DNA from: Nocardioides sp. B-3
GTDB taxonomy: Bacteria; Actinomycetota; Actinomycetes; Propionibacteriales; Nocardioidaceae
Reading direction: 5' to 3'
DNA length: 64,000 nucleotides
NCBI RefSeq assembly: GCF_024703895.1
Contig: NZ_CP087968.1
Coordinates: forward strand, 2,046,001 to 2,110,000
Shown: positions 19,707-29,526 of the stretch, piece after piece
How the letters are laid out: each line of letters begins with the position of its first letter
Position numbering within the stretch: position 1 is the stretch's first letter
Position numbers and translations under genes: made by a program
The notes under the pieces: model-generated
The model's database searches: none
Seen by the model: the letters and a program-made list of their open reading frames with translations, nothing else
What the model was told of the DNA's origin: nothing

Positions 19707-20290
19707 TCACCGATACCGGCCGCGGTGGACCACGTTCGTGCGCCGCGGACGGCGGGCGGGCGAGCCCGGGCTTCCGGTGTCGTCGACCCGGTGGCCGACG
19801 GTGATCCCACCGATGGGCTTGAGGTTCTCCGGTACGCCGAATGCCTCCCGGAAGGCGTCGATCCGCGCGCCGGGGACCCCGAAGAAGCAGGCACCGAGGC
19901 CCTCGTCGACGGCGGTCTGGAGGATCAGGAGTGACGCCATCGCGGTGTCCATGTGCCAGTAGGGGACGGCCCAGTCGGGCGCGCGCTTGTCACTCTCCGC
20001 GTAGCTGAGAGGTAGGCGTCCTTGTCCGACATCGGCACGATCACCACCGGCGCGGTGCCCATGCCCTCGAGCCGGGTGTTGGTGGCGTCCGGGTCCGGAG
20101 ACGTAGACGCCCAGAAGCGCGCCACGTCCGCCGGGGTGTCGAGGACGAGGAACGCCCAGCCCTGCGTGAAGCCGGCGTTGGGTGCGCGGACCGCGTTGGA
20201 CAGGAGCCGGTCCACGACCGCGGGGTCGACCGGCGCATCGGCGTACCGGCGAATCATCCGCCGACGTCGCACGACCTCTTGGAACTCCAC
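19707..20290 (-). CDS. Nitroreductase family protein
   Basis: FMN-dependent NAD(P)H oxidoreductase family. [20 protein letters not shown] is the typical N-terminus with the FMN-binding RRxxRx[20 protein letters not shown] and [20 protein letters not shown] are the conserved core blocks. About 195 residues. Start GTG 20290. A frame change near 20015 lies in the middle (AYLSATRR to [19 protein letters not shown]). Divergent from the PLP enzyme with only 25 bases between the starts, so the promoters must overlap. Confidence 0.82.
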
Positions 20291-20315
20291 GGCGCAACTG
20301 TGGCACGCTCCGTCC

Positions 20316-21425
20316 ATGACCGGGTCCGTGGAGCATTTGCTGGAGGTCGACCAGTCGGGGCACGCCGAGCGGGCCCGGGTGATCGAGGCGATCCGCAAGC
20401 TCAAGGCCGACCAGACGCGCTCCGCCGACACCCACCTGCACGCGATGCGGATCCCGGCCTTCCCGGGCATCGACCTCTACCTCAAGGACGAGTCGACGCA
20501 CCCGACCGGCTCGTTGAAGCACCGGCTCGCGCGGTCGTTGTTCCTCTACGGCCTGTGCAGCGGGCTGATCTCCGAGGGCACGCACGTCGTCGAGGCGTCG
20601 TCGGGCTCGACGGCCGTCAGCGAGGCGTTCTTCGCGCACCTGCTCGGCCTGCCGTTCACCGCGGTGATGGCAAAGTCGACCTCGCCGTCGAAGATCGCGC
20701 TGATCGAGCGCGAGGGCGGGAAGTGCGTGCTCGTCGACGACCCCGCGGACGTCTACTCCGTCGCCCGCGCGCTGGCCGACGAGACCGGCGGGCACTACCT
20801 CGACCAGTTCACCTACGCCGAGCGGGCGACCGATTGGCGCGGCAACAACAACATCGCCGAGTCGATCTTCGAGCAGCTCGGGATGGAGCGCTTCCCCTCG
20901 CCGGAATGGGTGGTCGTCGGGGCGGGGACGGGCGGTACGTCCGCGACGATCGGTCGCTACGTCCGGTTCCGCGGCCTGACGACCCGGCTGTGCGTGGTCG
21001 ACCCCGAAAACTCCGCGTTCCTCGCGGCCTTCCGCGACCCCGGCTGCGGCGAGACGACCTGCGGCTCGAGGATCGAGGGCATCGGCCGCCCGCGCGCCGA
21101 GCCGTCCTTCCTGCCCGACGTCGTCGACCGGCTGGTGCGGGTGCCCGACGCGGCGTCGGTCGCGACCGCGCACTTCCTCCGCGCACGGACCGGCCAGCTC
21201 GCCGGTCCCTCGACCGGCACCGCGCTGTACGCCGCCACGAAGCTGGCCTGCGACCTGCACGCCGCCGGGCAGGAGGGCTCGATCGTGACCCTGCTCTGCG
21301 ACGACGGCGTGCGCTACCTCGACACCTACTTCTCCGACTCTCGGGTCGCCGAGCAGGGCTGGGACCTCGATCCCTACCTCTCCGTCCTCGCCACCGCCCG
21401 GGACGACGGGGTCTGGACGGGCTGA
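20316..21425 (+). CDS. PLP-dependent cysteine synthase-family enzyme (Cds1-like)
   Basis: An intact 369-residue fold-type II PLP enzyme. The Schiff-base lysine is in [40 protein letters not shown] is the substrate loop, and [19 protein letters not shown] binds the PLP phosphate. Length and sequence style resemble the mycobacterial cysteine desulfhydrase Cds1, from memory of that family, rather than CysK or CysM. Such an enzyme releases sulfide, pyruvate and ammonia from cysteine. Start ATG 20316. It overlaps the convergent membrane-protein gene by about 50 bases at the 3' end. Confidence 0.8.
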   Translation: MTGSVEHLLEVDQSGHAERARVIEAIRKLKADQTRSADTHLHAMRIPAFPGIDLYLKDESTHPTGSLKHRLARSLFLYGLCSGLISEGTHVVEASSGSTAVSEAFFAHLLGLPFTAVMAKSTSPSKIALIEREGGKCVLVDDPADVYSVARALADETGGHYLDQFTYAERATDWRGNNNIAESIFEQLGMERFPSPEWVVVGAGTGGTSATIGRYVRFRGLTTRLCVVDPENSAFLAAFRDPGCGETTCGSRIEGIGRPRAEPSFLPDVVDRLVRVPDAASVATAHFLRARTGQLAGPSTGTALYAATKLACDLHAAGQEGSIVTLLCDDGVRYLDTYFSDSRVAEQGWDLDPYLSVLATARDDGVWTG

Positions 21426-22431
21426 GCCCGACGTACGGCGTAGGCGAGCCCCACGACCGCGAGCGCGACGCCCCACAGCGGCCAGAACAGCTCCGGCACC
21501 CACGCGGCCCAGTCGGCCTCGTTGCCCGGGATGTCGGTGATCTGCCCGGTCCACATCAGCCGCCAGAACGCGAGGCCGGCGGAGAAGACCACGGACCCGA
21601 CGAACACCGACGGCAGCAGGGCCATCCGCACCGGCACGGGGCGCCCGCCGATGACCGGCAGCCACGACCAGAAGACCTCGCCCCAGCGCATCACCAGCCC
21701 GGCGGTCAGCACGCAGCCGACGAGGGCCGCCGGGGGCCAGCCCGAGCCCGGCGAGACTTGCCGTCCCCGAGCTCGACCGGGAACTCCTCGCGGACCCCGA
21801 ACGGGATGCCCAGTGCCCGGGCCAGCCGGGTGGAGGCATAGAAGGCGGGTACGGCGATGGCGACCGCGACAGCCCAGCGGCACGTGCGGGCAGCGACCGC
21901 GACCGGCAATCCGGGACGGGACGTGGCGCCCCGCAGGGCGGCGACGCCGGTGAGCACGAGCGCCAGCCCGCCGACGGACTCACCGACGGAGGCGAGCGCG
22001 GGCACCAGCACCTCGGTCGCCACCTGGTCCATGGGTCCGACACCGACCAGCCCGAGGAGCAGCATCGGCAGGTAGCCCGGGAAGACGAGCGAGCGGGCGT
22101 CGGCGAGCACGAGGGCGACGACCAGCCCGGTCGTCACCATCAGGGCACCGGCGACTCGCGGGCTGCGGGACCGAAGTCCCAGCCCGGTCAGGCCGAGGAC
22201 GGCGAGGACCACGATGATCCACGAGACGTCCGGTGAGGAGAGTGAGCCGAGGACCGACGCCGCGTCCCGCACCCACGGTGCGCCGGTGTCGCGGACGAGG
22301 TGCAGGGCGGCGAGGCCGAGGTAGGTCACCGCCCAGAGGCCGGCGAGCCGGGGACTCAGACCGGCGGCGCGAGGGGCCGCCGCCGTGGCAGCGGTGCTTC
22401 GTTGTGTCTGCAGGATGGTCATGGCGTCCAC
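21374..22431 (-). CDS. Multi-spanning membrane protein linked to the two-component system
   Basis: About 352 residues with nine or so hydrophobic segments ([53 protein letters not shown] and others), and no recognised enzyme motif. Start ATG 22431 ([10 protein letters not shown]), or ATG 22422. Frame change near 21760; downstream frame [20 protein letters not shown] to [19 protein letters not shown]. Not assigned to a known family. It follows the response regulator gene on the same strand, and its promoter region shares a motif with the kinase promoter, so it may be a target of that system. Confidence 0.6.
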
Positions 22432-22478
22432 GCTGTCGCGTCGCGCTGCGGCGTACGTCCCTCTGTGGTCGCTGCTGT

Positions 22479-22496
22479 CTCATCCTCGAGGATGAG
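22479..22496. promoter_or_regulatory. Perfect 18-bp palindrome upstream of the membrane-protein gene
   Basis: CTCATCCTCGAGGATGAG is perfectly self-complementary. On the minus strand it is followed directly by ACAGCAGCGACC, matching the ACAGCAACAGCC that follows the inverted repeat at the kinase promoter (24406-24421). Probable binding site of the adjacent response regulator; alternatively a terminator for the response-regulator gene, whose stop is 7 bases away. Confidence 0.5.
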
Positions 22497-22502
22497 ATCT
22501 CC

Positions 22503-23192
22503 TCAGCTGTCTCCCGGACGGACGAGGCCCGACTCGTAGGCGAGGACGACCGCCCGGACGCGGTCGCGGAGGTCGAGCTTGGCGAGCACGTGGCCCACGT
22601 GGGTCTTCACGGTCGCCTCGGAGAGGTGCATGCGCCGGGCGATCTCGGCGTTGGTGTCGCCGGTGGCGATCTCGCGCAGCGTGTCGGCCTCGCGCGGCGT
22701 CAGCTTCGCGAGCACGCCCTCGCCACCCGCGGGTCCCGGGCTGGAGGTCGCGACGTGCTCGATCAGGCGCCGGGTCGTCGAGGGCGCGACGACGCCGTGG
22801 CCGGCGTGCACGATCCGGATCGCCTCCACGATCTCCTCGGCCCGCGCGTCCTTGAGCAGGAACCCGCTGGCGCCGGCTCGGATGGCGGGGAAGGCGTAGT
22901 CGTCGAGGTCGAAGGTCGTGAGCGCCACGACCTTGGTGCGGGGCAGCTCGCTGACGATCCGGGCCGTGGCCTCGATGCCGTCGAGGCGCGGCATTCGCAG
23001 GTCCATGAGCACGACGTCGACGCGACGTTCGCGGACGAGGGCCAGCGCCTCGATGCCGTCGGCTGCCTCGCCGACGAGTCGCAGGTCGGGTTGCGACTCG
23101 ACCATCATCCGCAGGGCGCTGCGCATCAGCTCCCGGTCGTCGACGATGGCCACCCGGATCTGCTCGTCGTCAGTCATGCCGTCGTCGATCAT
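22503..23192 (-). CDS. NarL/LuxR-type response regulator
   Basis: An intact 229-residue protein. Receiver domain: acidic pocket in RVAIVDDRELMRSALRMMVE, phospho-acceptor Asp in VDVVLMDLRMPRLDGIEATA, then LTTFDLDDYAFPAIRAGASG and the KD of FLLKDARAEEIVEAI. C-terminal LuxR helix-turn-helix: LTPREADTLREIATGDTNAE, IARRMHLSEATVKTHVGHVL, AKLDLRDRV. ATG 23192 overlaps the kinase stop (ATGA), giving coupled translation with its cognate kinase. Confidence 0.93.
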   Translation of the reverse strand: MIDDGMTDDEQIRVAIVDDRELMRSALRMMVESQPDLRLVGEAADGIEALALVRERRVDVVLMDLRMPRLDGIEATARIVSELPRTKVVALTTFDLDDYAFPAIRAGASGFLLKDARAEEIVEAIRIVHAGHGVVAPSTTRRLIEHVATSSPGPAGGEGVLAKLTPREADTLREIATGDTNAEIARRMHLSEATVKTHVGHVLAKLDLRDRVRAVVLAYESGLVRPGDS

Positions 23193-24380
23193 GCCGGAAT
23201 CCTCGCCTCGACGCGCCAGCCGTCCTCGACCGGCCCGGCGCTCAGCGTCCCGCCGACGGCGGCGAGGCGCTCGCGCATGCCGATGAGGCCACGGCCGCCG
23301 TCCTCCCGGGGCGCGGTCTCGCCGCGGTTGCTGACCACGACCTGCAATGCCTTCGTCTCCCGGGTCAGCGTGACGCTCGTGGGTGAGTCCGGCGGTGCGT
23401 GCTTGACCACGTTGGTCAGGGCCTCTCGGACGACGCGGTACGCCGCCAGCTCCCGCAGCAGCGGCAGGTGCCGCGGCTCGCCCGTGACCGAGAGGTCGAC
23501 CGGGAGACCGGCGGCGCGCACCTGCTCGACCCGGGTCCGGCAGGTCGGCCAGTGTCGGCTGCGGCGGCCCGTCCCCGGCGTCGTCGCGCAGGACGCCGAG
23601 GAGGCCACGCATCTCGGCGAGGGCCTCGCGACCCGAGGTGGCGATCGCGTCCGGGATCTCCGCCGCGCGATCGGGTCGTGTTGTCACCGCCATCCGGCCG
23701 CCCTCGGCACGGGCGACCATCACCGCCAGCGAGTGCGCCACGACGTCGTGCATCTCGCGGGCGATCCGGCGACGCTCGTCGGCGGCGCCCTGCTCGGCCA
23801 GCGCCCCGACCCACGCCATCCGGGTCGCGCGGTATCGGCCCAGCGCCCACGCGGCCGCCGTACCGCCCAGCACGGACACCGTCAGGAACAGCCGCCACAC
23901 CCACATCGCCGAGACGGGCAGGATGAACTGCGTGTCCCACAGCCGCACGACCGTGAGCAGGCAGCCGACCGGGGCCGATCCCGAGGGCGACCGTCGGCCA
24001 CGGCTGCTGCGAGTGCGCGGCGACGGCGTAGAGCAGCACGAAGAACACCGGGCTCGTCGGCAGCAGCAAGGGTGCGTACTCCCCGCCCGCCTCGATCGCC
24101 GTCGGCCCGCCGAGGTCGGGGCCGGCCGCGAGGAGCAGCATCGCGAGGCAGCCCGGGCCGAAGGCCGCGCGCGGCCAGCGGTGCGCGACCCCGACCGCTG
24201 CGTGGATCGCCACCGGGGCGGCCGGGAGGACGACGGTCCCGGGCGGCGCCGGTGTCGCCGTCGCGTACGGACGTGAAGCTCACCGGCAGCAGCAGCGCCG
24301 CGAGCACCACCGCCGGGAGTGCCTGTCCCACGGCCCCCGAGCCAGCGCGGTCCGGGCGACGTGGGCGCGAGCGTGGTCAC
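23189..24380 (-). CDS. Sensor histidine kinase (HisKA_3 type)
   Basis: About 400 residues. The N-terminal part has five or so hydrophobic segments (VFFVLLYAVAAHS, MWVWRLFLTVSVLGGTAAAW). The dimerisation helix with the phospho-acceptor His is ERRRIAREMHDVVAHSLAVM. The ATPase domain has AYRVVREALTNVVKHAPPDS (N-box) and GGRGLIGMRERLAAVGGTLS (G-box). Start GTG 24380, 8 bases after a possible minus-strand -10 TAGGTT, which would give a leaderless mRNA. Frame changes near 24320, 23975 and 23535. Pairs with the overlapping response regulator. Confidence 0.88.
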
Positions 24381-24405
24381 GTCGCCCAACCTAGCGGCTG
24401 TTGCT

Positions 24406-24421
24406 GTCTCAGATCCGAGAC
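24406..24421. promoter_or_regulatory. Inverted repeat at the kinase promoter
   Basis: GTCTC-AGATCC-GAGAC lies about 30 bases upstream of the kinase GTG on the minus strand and is followed there by ACAGCAACAGCC, shared with the site upstream of the membrane-protein gene. Suits autoregulation by the response regulator; inference. Confidence 0.45.
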
Positions 24422-24475
24422 GCTGCGGTCCGCCTCGTCGTTGACCGCGAGGGCCTGACCCGATGGACTCACCCC

Positions 24476-25700
24476 ATGACCTTCGAGGCGATGTGGCGCG
24501 ACCTCCACGCGGTGGGCCGGTCCGCATCCTCGGGCGGCTACTTCCGCCAGCCCCGGACCTCGGCGGAGTCGGAGCTGCGTTCGTGGTTCACCGAGGCCGC
24601 GCTGGCCCGTGGCCTCGAGCTCGAGACCGACGGGGTGGGCAACCGGGTCGCCCGGTGGCGACCCTCTGCGTCGGAGGTTGAGGAGGTCGCGCAGCGACCG
24701 TCACGAAACCAAGCCGTCCTCACCGGCTCCCACCTCGACTCAGTCCTCGACGGCGGTGCGTACGACGGCCCGCTGGGCGTGGTCTCCGCCCTCGCGGCGG
24801 TCGACGTGTTGCGCGCTCGTGGGTTCTCGCCGCAGCGCCCGATCGGCGTCTCGGTCTTCACCGAGGAGGAGGGCTCGCGCTTCGGGCTGGCCTGCCTCGG
24901 TTCCCGGCTCGTCACCGGCGCATCACAGTGGGCCGACGCGCGCGAGCGCCGCGACCGTGACGGTGTCTTCCTCGGCGACGCGGTTTCGGACGCCGGCCTC
25001 GATCCCTCGAAGGGCCTGCTCTCCCTCGACGACGTCGGCGTCTTCGTCGAGCTCCATGTCGAGCAGGGCCGCGACCTCGTCGACCGCGATGTCGCCGTCG
25101 GCGTGGCCAGTGAGATCTGGCCGCACGGGCGCTACCGCTTCGACTTCGAGGGCGAGGCCAACCACGCCGGCACCACCCGGATGGAGGACCGCCGCGACCC
25201 GATGCTCACCTATGCGATGACCGCGCTGGCCGCGAACAAGCAGGCCCGCCTCGCCGAGCAGCGCGCCACCTTCGGCCGGATCGAGGTCGCGCCCAACGGC
25301 ACCAACGCCGTCCCTTCCCGCGTCACCGCCCGGCTCGACGCACGGTGCAGCTCCGACGACGCGCTCGCCGAGCTGGTCGGCGCGATCTCCCGCCGGGGCA
25401 CCGAGCGCGCCGACCGCGACGGCACGTCGCTGACCGTCACCGCCGAGTCCGTCTCCGGGTCGGTCGCGTTCGACCCCGACTCCGGCCCGTGACCTCTCGG
25501 CGATCGGCGACTGGCCGATCATCCCGACGCAGGCCGGACACGACGCCGGCATCCTGTCGGCCGCCGGCATCCCGACCGCGATGCTCTTCGTCCGCAACCC
25601 GACCGGGGTCTCGCACTCGCCGGACGAGTTCGCAGAGATGGCGGATTGTCTCGCTGGGGTCGAGGCGCTCGCCGACACGTTGGCAAAGCTGGCGTCGTGA
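24476..25700 (+). CDS. M20-family amidohydrolase (allantoate / N-carbamoyl amino acid hydrolase-like)
   Basis: A metal-dependent amidase of about 408 residues. Metal ligands are visible in VLTGSHLDSVLDGGAYDGPL (His and Asp), VFTEEEGSRFGLACLGSR (Glu), VFVELHVEQG (His) and TQAGHDAGILSAAG (His); the lid-domain motif is FEGEANHAGTTRMEDRRDPM. Annotated relatives are allantoate amidohydrolases or N-carbamoyl-L-amino acid hydrolases. Here it overlaps hutF (GTGA), so it may hydrolyse the N-formylglutamate made by HutF; this is inference. Frame change near 25485, where the text between VAFDP and DLSAIGDWP is also short. Residues 67-79 (SEVEEVAQRPSRN) are encoded by an interspersed repeat. Confidence 0.82.
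24676..24710 (+). repeat. Interspersed palindromic repeat, copy 1, inside a coding sequence
   Basis: A 35-base unit starting GGTTGAGGAGGTCGCGCAGC and ending CGTCACGAAACC, identical to 43241-43275. It is read in frame within the M20 hydrolase gene as EVEEVAQRPSRN, just before the conserved VLTGSHLDS metal-site motif. The inner GGTCGC-GCA-GCGACC makes a hairpin and GGTT/AACC close the ends. Confidence 0.85.
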
Positions 25701-27015
25701 CGACCTACCTCCTCGAGCGCGCCCTCCTCCCCGGAGGTGTGCGCGACGACGTGCTCGTCGGAGGTCGCCGACGGCCGCTTCGCATCCGTCGAACCGGGCA
25801 CCCTGTCGGGCGCGGCCGAACGCCTGAACGGCCTCACCATCCCCGGCCTCGCGAACACCCACAGCCACGCGTTCCACCGTGCCCTCCGCGGCCGCACGCA
25901 GCACGAGCGCGGCTCGTTCTGGACGTGGCGCGAGCAGATGTACTCCGTCGCCGAGCGCCTCGACCCCGACACCTACCTCGCCCTCGCGACGGCCACCTTC
26001 CGCGAGATGGTCGCCGCCGGGATCACCTGCGTCGGCGAGTTCCACTACCTCCACCACCAGCCCGACGGCCGCCCCTACGACGACCCCAACGCGATGGGTC
26101 TCGCCCTGATCGAGGCAGCCCGCGTCGCCGGGCTGCGGATCACGCTGCTCGACACGCTCTATCTCTCCTCCGGCTTCGGCGCTCCGCCCGAGGGCGCGCA
26201 GGTGCGGTACGACGACGGGTCGGCCGACGCCCGGGCGTCCCGCGTCGACGCCCTGACCGGGACCGACTGCGCGTTGATTGCCGTCGCGCTGCACTCGGTC
26301 CGCGCCCTCCCGTCGGTGCCCGCCTCCGCGCTGACCCCGCTCGCCAACTGGGCGGAGGGTCGCCCCCTCCACGTGCACCTCTCCGAGCAGGTCGCCGAGA
26401 ACGACGGCTGCATGGCGGCGTACGGCGTGACGCCCACGCGGCTCCTCGCCGATCACGGCCTCCTCGGGCCGTTGACGAGCGCGGTGCACGCCACGCACCT
26501 GACCGACGAGGACATCGCGCTCCCGGGTGAAGCGCGCGTTCGCCCTCCTTCTGCCCGACCACCGAACGCGACCTCGGTGACGGCGTCGGCCCCAGCCGCG
26601 CACTCGCCGACGCGGGCGCGCGCCTGACCCCCGGGCAGTGACAGCCACGCGGTCATCGACCTCTTCGAGGAGATGCGCGCCGTCGAGCTCGACGAGCGCC
26701 CGGTCACCCAGCAGCGCGGGCACTGGCAGGCGGCCGACCCGGTCGAGGCCGCGACCACGGCCGGGCACGCCAGCCTCGGCTGGGACGACGCGGGCGCGAT
26801 CGCCGTCGGCATGCGCGCCGACCTCGTCACCCTCGACACGGTCAGCCCTCGCACCGCGGGCACCGGCGGCGACGAGCACACGGTCGTCTTTGCCGCGGGC
26901 GCGGCCGACGTCACCCAGACCATGGTCGACGGGCGCGTCGTCTTCCGGCAGGCTGACGCCGAGCAGGTCGGCCGCGAGTTGGCCCAGGGCGATCGGGAAG
27001 GTGTGGGCGCTGTGA
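25697..27015 (+). CDS. hutF: Formimidoylglutamate deiminase
   Basis: Amidohydrolase-superfamily enzyme that converts N-formimidoyl-L-glutamate to N-formyl-L-glutamate and ammonia in histidine degradation. Seen: [20 protein letters not shown] and [20 protein letters not shown] near the N-terminus, the metal/substrate motif [26 protein letters not shown], and [20 protein letters not shown] towards the C-terminus, all characteristic of HutF. About 440 residues from GTG 25697, overlapping the M20 stop. Frame changes near 25760, 26530-26565 and 26632. A last shift near 26990 hides the true end, AIGKVWAL then TGA, so the sequence seems to run into HutI. Confidence 0.88.
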
Positions 27016-28207
27016 GCAGCATCCTGATCACCGGCATCGGTGAGCTGGTCACCAACGACGCAACCCGGCCTGAGCACGACGACCACCGGGACCCGACCGG
27101 AATCCTCGGGCTCGTCGACGACGCCGCCGTCGTGCTCGAGGGCAGCACCATCGCCCGGGTCGGCCCGGCGGCGGAAGCGCCCGCGGCCGACACCGCCTAC
27201 GACGCGGGTGGGCGCGCGGTGATCCCGGGCTACGTGGACAGCCACAGCCACCCGGTGTTCTCGGGCGATCGCGCGCAGGAGTTCGCCGCCCGCATGACGG
27301 GGAGCCTTATTCCGCCGGCGGCATCCGCACCACCGTTGCGGCCACTCGCGCGGCCACCGACGAACAGCTCATGTCGCACGTCGCCCGTCTCGTTGCCGAG
27401 ATGCGGGCCCGGGGCACCACCTCACTGGAGATCAAGAGCGGCTACGGCTTGTCGGTCCACGACGAGGCACGCTCGCTCGCCGTGGCCGGGAACTTCACCG
27501 AGGACACGACCTTCCTCGGCGCCCATGTCGTGCCGAGCGACACCACCCCCGAGGACTACGTCGAGCTGGTCACCGGGGCGATGTTGGCGGCGGCGGCGCC
27601 GTACGCCCGATGGATCGACGTCTTCTGCGAGGACGGCGCCTTCGACGTCGACCGGGCACGAGCGATCCCGGCAGCGGGCACCGACAACGGCCTCCGAGGT
27701 CGCCTCCACGCCAACCAGCTGACGTACGGCGGTGGCGTCAAGCTCGCCGCCGAGCTCGGCCTCGTCGCGGTGGACCACTGCACCTACCTCGCCGACGACG
27801 ACGTCAGCGCCCTCGCCGACTCCGGAACGATCGCGACGCTGCTCCCGGGCGTCGAGTTCTCGACCCGGCACCCCTATCCCGATGCGCGCAAGCTGATCGA
27901 TGCCGGCGTGCAGGTGGCCATCGCCAGCGACTGCAACCCCGGCTCCTGCTTCACGTCCTCGATGGCGCTCTGCATCGCGCTCGCCGTCCGGGAGATGCGG
28001 ATGAGCCCGGCCGAGGCGTTGCACGCCGCCACCGCGATGGGCGCGAAGGCCCTCGACCGCGACGACGTCGGCGTGATCGCGGTGGGCAAGCGCGCGGACC
28101 TCGTGCTGCTCGACGCCCCCTCCTACCTGCACCTCGCCTACCGCCCGGGCGTCCCCCTCGTCGCCGGCGTCTGGCAGGGCGGTCGCCCGGTCACGACGAT
28201 GGCGTAA
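27012..28207 (+). CDS. hutI: Imidazolonepropionase
   Basis: Hydrolyses 4-imidazolone-5-propionate to N-formimidoyl-L-glutamate, the step before HutF. Motifs: [80 protein letters not shown] and [20 protein letters not shown], all standard for HutI. About 398 residues. Start GTG 27012 overlaps the HutF stop (GTGA). One frame change near 27300, in [20 protein letters not shown]. HutH (histidase) and HutU (urocanase) are not in this window. Confidence 0.92.
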
Positions 28208-28259
28208 GTCGGAATAGCGATCGAGCTATTCCGACTTAATACTCATAAGTCGGAATAGC
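28206..28259. promoter_or_regulatory. Alternating inverted repeat after hutI and before the Fic gene
   Basis: AAGTCGGAATAGC occurs at 28206-28218 and 28247-28259, and its exact complement GCTATTCCGACTT at 28225-28237. The middle segment can pair with either flank, giving two mutually exclusive hairpins. The first overlaps the hutI stop (terminator-like); the second lies 31 bases before the Fic start and could be an operator or attenuator. A TAGGCT sequence at 28263 could serve as -10 for the Fic gene. Confidence 0.55.
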
Positions 28260-28289
28260 GGCTAGGCTGTTCTCACTGAGGAGGCGGTG

Positions 28290-29507
28290 ATGACAGCATC
28301 TGGCGGCTCGATCGCGGGTCCCAACCCACGAGGACCTGCTCGAGCCATGGCGGCAGACGTTCCGCGGGGGATCGCGCGACGACCGGATGTTGCGGGAGGT
28401 GATCACCCGCGTGCCGCCGCGACTAGCCATGGTCGACGTCACAGTTCCCGCCGAGGTAGGTGCGCGGATGGACGACGCGCTTCGCGAGATTGCGAGCCTC
28501 GACGAGACTCACGGTGCTCACCTCGGCTCCTTGTCAACGCTGCTGATCAGAGCCGAGTCAGTCGCGTCCTCAAAGATCGAGTACGTCGAGGCGTCGGTCG
28601 ACGACTACGCCCGGGCGCTGCACGGAGTCAGGTCCAATGCGTCGGCCACATCGATGGTCGCGTCCACCGACGCCCTCAAGGATCTCATCGACTCCGTTGA
28701 TGAAGGTGGAGCCGTCGTGCTCGCCGACGTCTTCGCTGCGCACGCCACACTGATGGCTGATGACCCGCTTGAGCGTGCGTCCGCGGGCCGCCCACGAGAT
28801 GTGCGGAACTGGATCGGTGGGTCTGACCACTCACCTCGTGGTGCGCTCTACGTCCCGCCGCCGGCACGCATGGTGGAGCCGCTGCTCGGTGACCTCATGG
28901 AGTTTGCAGAACCGAAATGACGTCGGGGTGCTGATGCAGGCCGCAGTCGTCCACGCCCAGTTCGAGTCGATCCACCCGTTCACCGACGGTAACGGCCGCA
29001 TCGGTCGAGCTCTGATCAACACGGTCCTTCGGCGGCGGGGTGCGACCCGTCGCGTCGTAGTCCCCCGGCGTCAGCGATCGTTGCTCGCCGCGACAGCTAC
29101 TTCGACGCGCTCGGTGCCTATCGCGACGGGGACGCGGGTCTCATCGTCCGCATGTTCGCGGTGGGTTCGAGGATCGCCGCCCGGGAGTCGCGTGTCACGG
29201 CCGAACGGCTCGCGCTGATGCCTGACCAGTGGCGCGAGACGTCCGGTTCTCCACGACGGGGAGCGCTGCAGCGAACCTTGTGGACGGCCTGCTCGACCAC
29301 CCCATCTTCTCGGCAGACGAGGCAGCGCTCAGGCTCGGAGGAGCGCCTTCGAGTGCATATGCGGCGATCGCCCGGCTGCACGAGGCGGGCGTCATCAAGC
29401 CGCTGACCAACCGCACCCGCGGCCAAGTCTGGATCGCCGCTTCAGTGGCGGAAGAGTTGGACGATCTCGGGGTGCGCATTGCTGCTGCGCCCCGACGCGA
29501 GTCCTGA
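28290..29507 (+). CDS. Fic family protein with C-terminal winged helix
   Basis: About 405 residues. The Fic active site is HPFTDGNGRIGRALINTVLR (HPFxxGNGRxxR complete), so it should transfer AMP or a related group from a nucleotide to a target protein. Near the N-terminus SVASSKIEYVEASVDDY matches the class II inhibitory helix S-x-x-x-E, except that Tyr replaces the usual Gly/Asn after Glu. The C-terminus (HPIFSADEAALRLGGAPSSA, YAAIARLHEAGVIKPLTNRT) is a winged-helix DNA-binding domain, common in Fic regulators. GGAGG precedes ATG 28290; the corrected N-terminus reads MTASGGSIAG then HEDLLEPWRQTFRGGSRDDR. Frame changes near 28318, 28910, 29065 and 29240. Confidence 0.85.
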
Positions 29508-29526
29508 CGTGCGAACGCTAGCCACT

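Noticed and set aside
24676..24710. The repeat as a regulatory site.
   Set aside because: It lies inside the hydrolase reading frame, 200 bases from its start, and is translated; identical copies occur in unrelated contexts.
25697..28207. A HutF-HutI fusion protein (the frame runs from HutF into HutI without a stop).
   Set aside because: Just before the junction the alternative frame ends [11 protein letters not shown], with that TGA overlapping the HutI GTG, and HutF already has frame errors. A one-base error near 26990 explains the apparent fusion.
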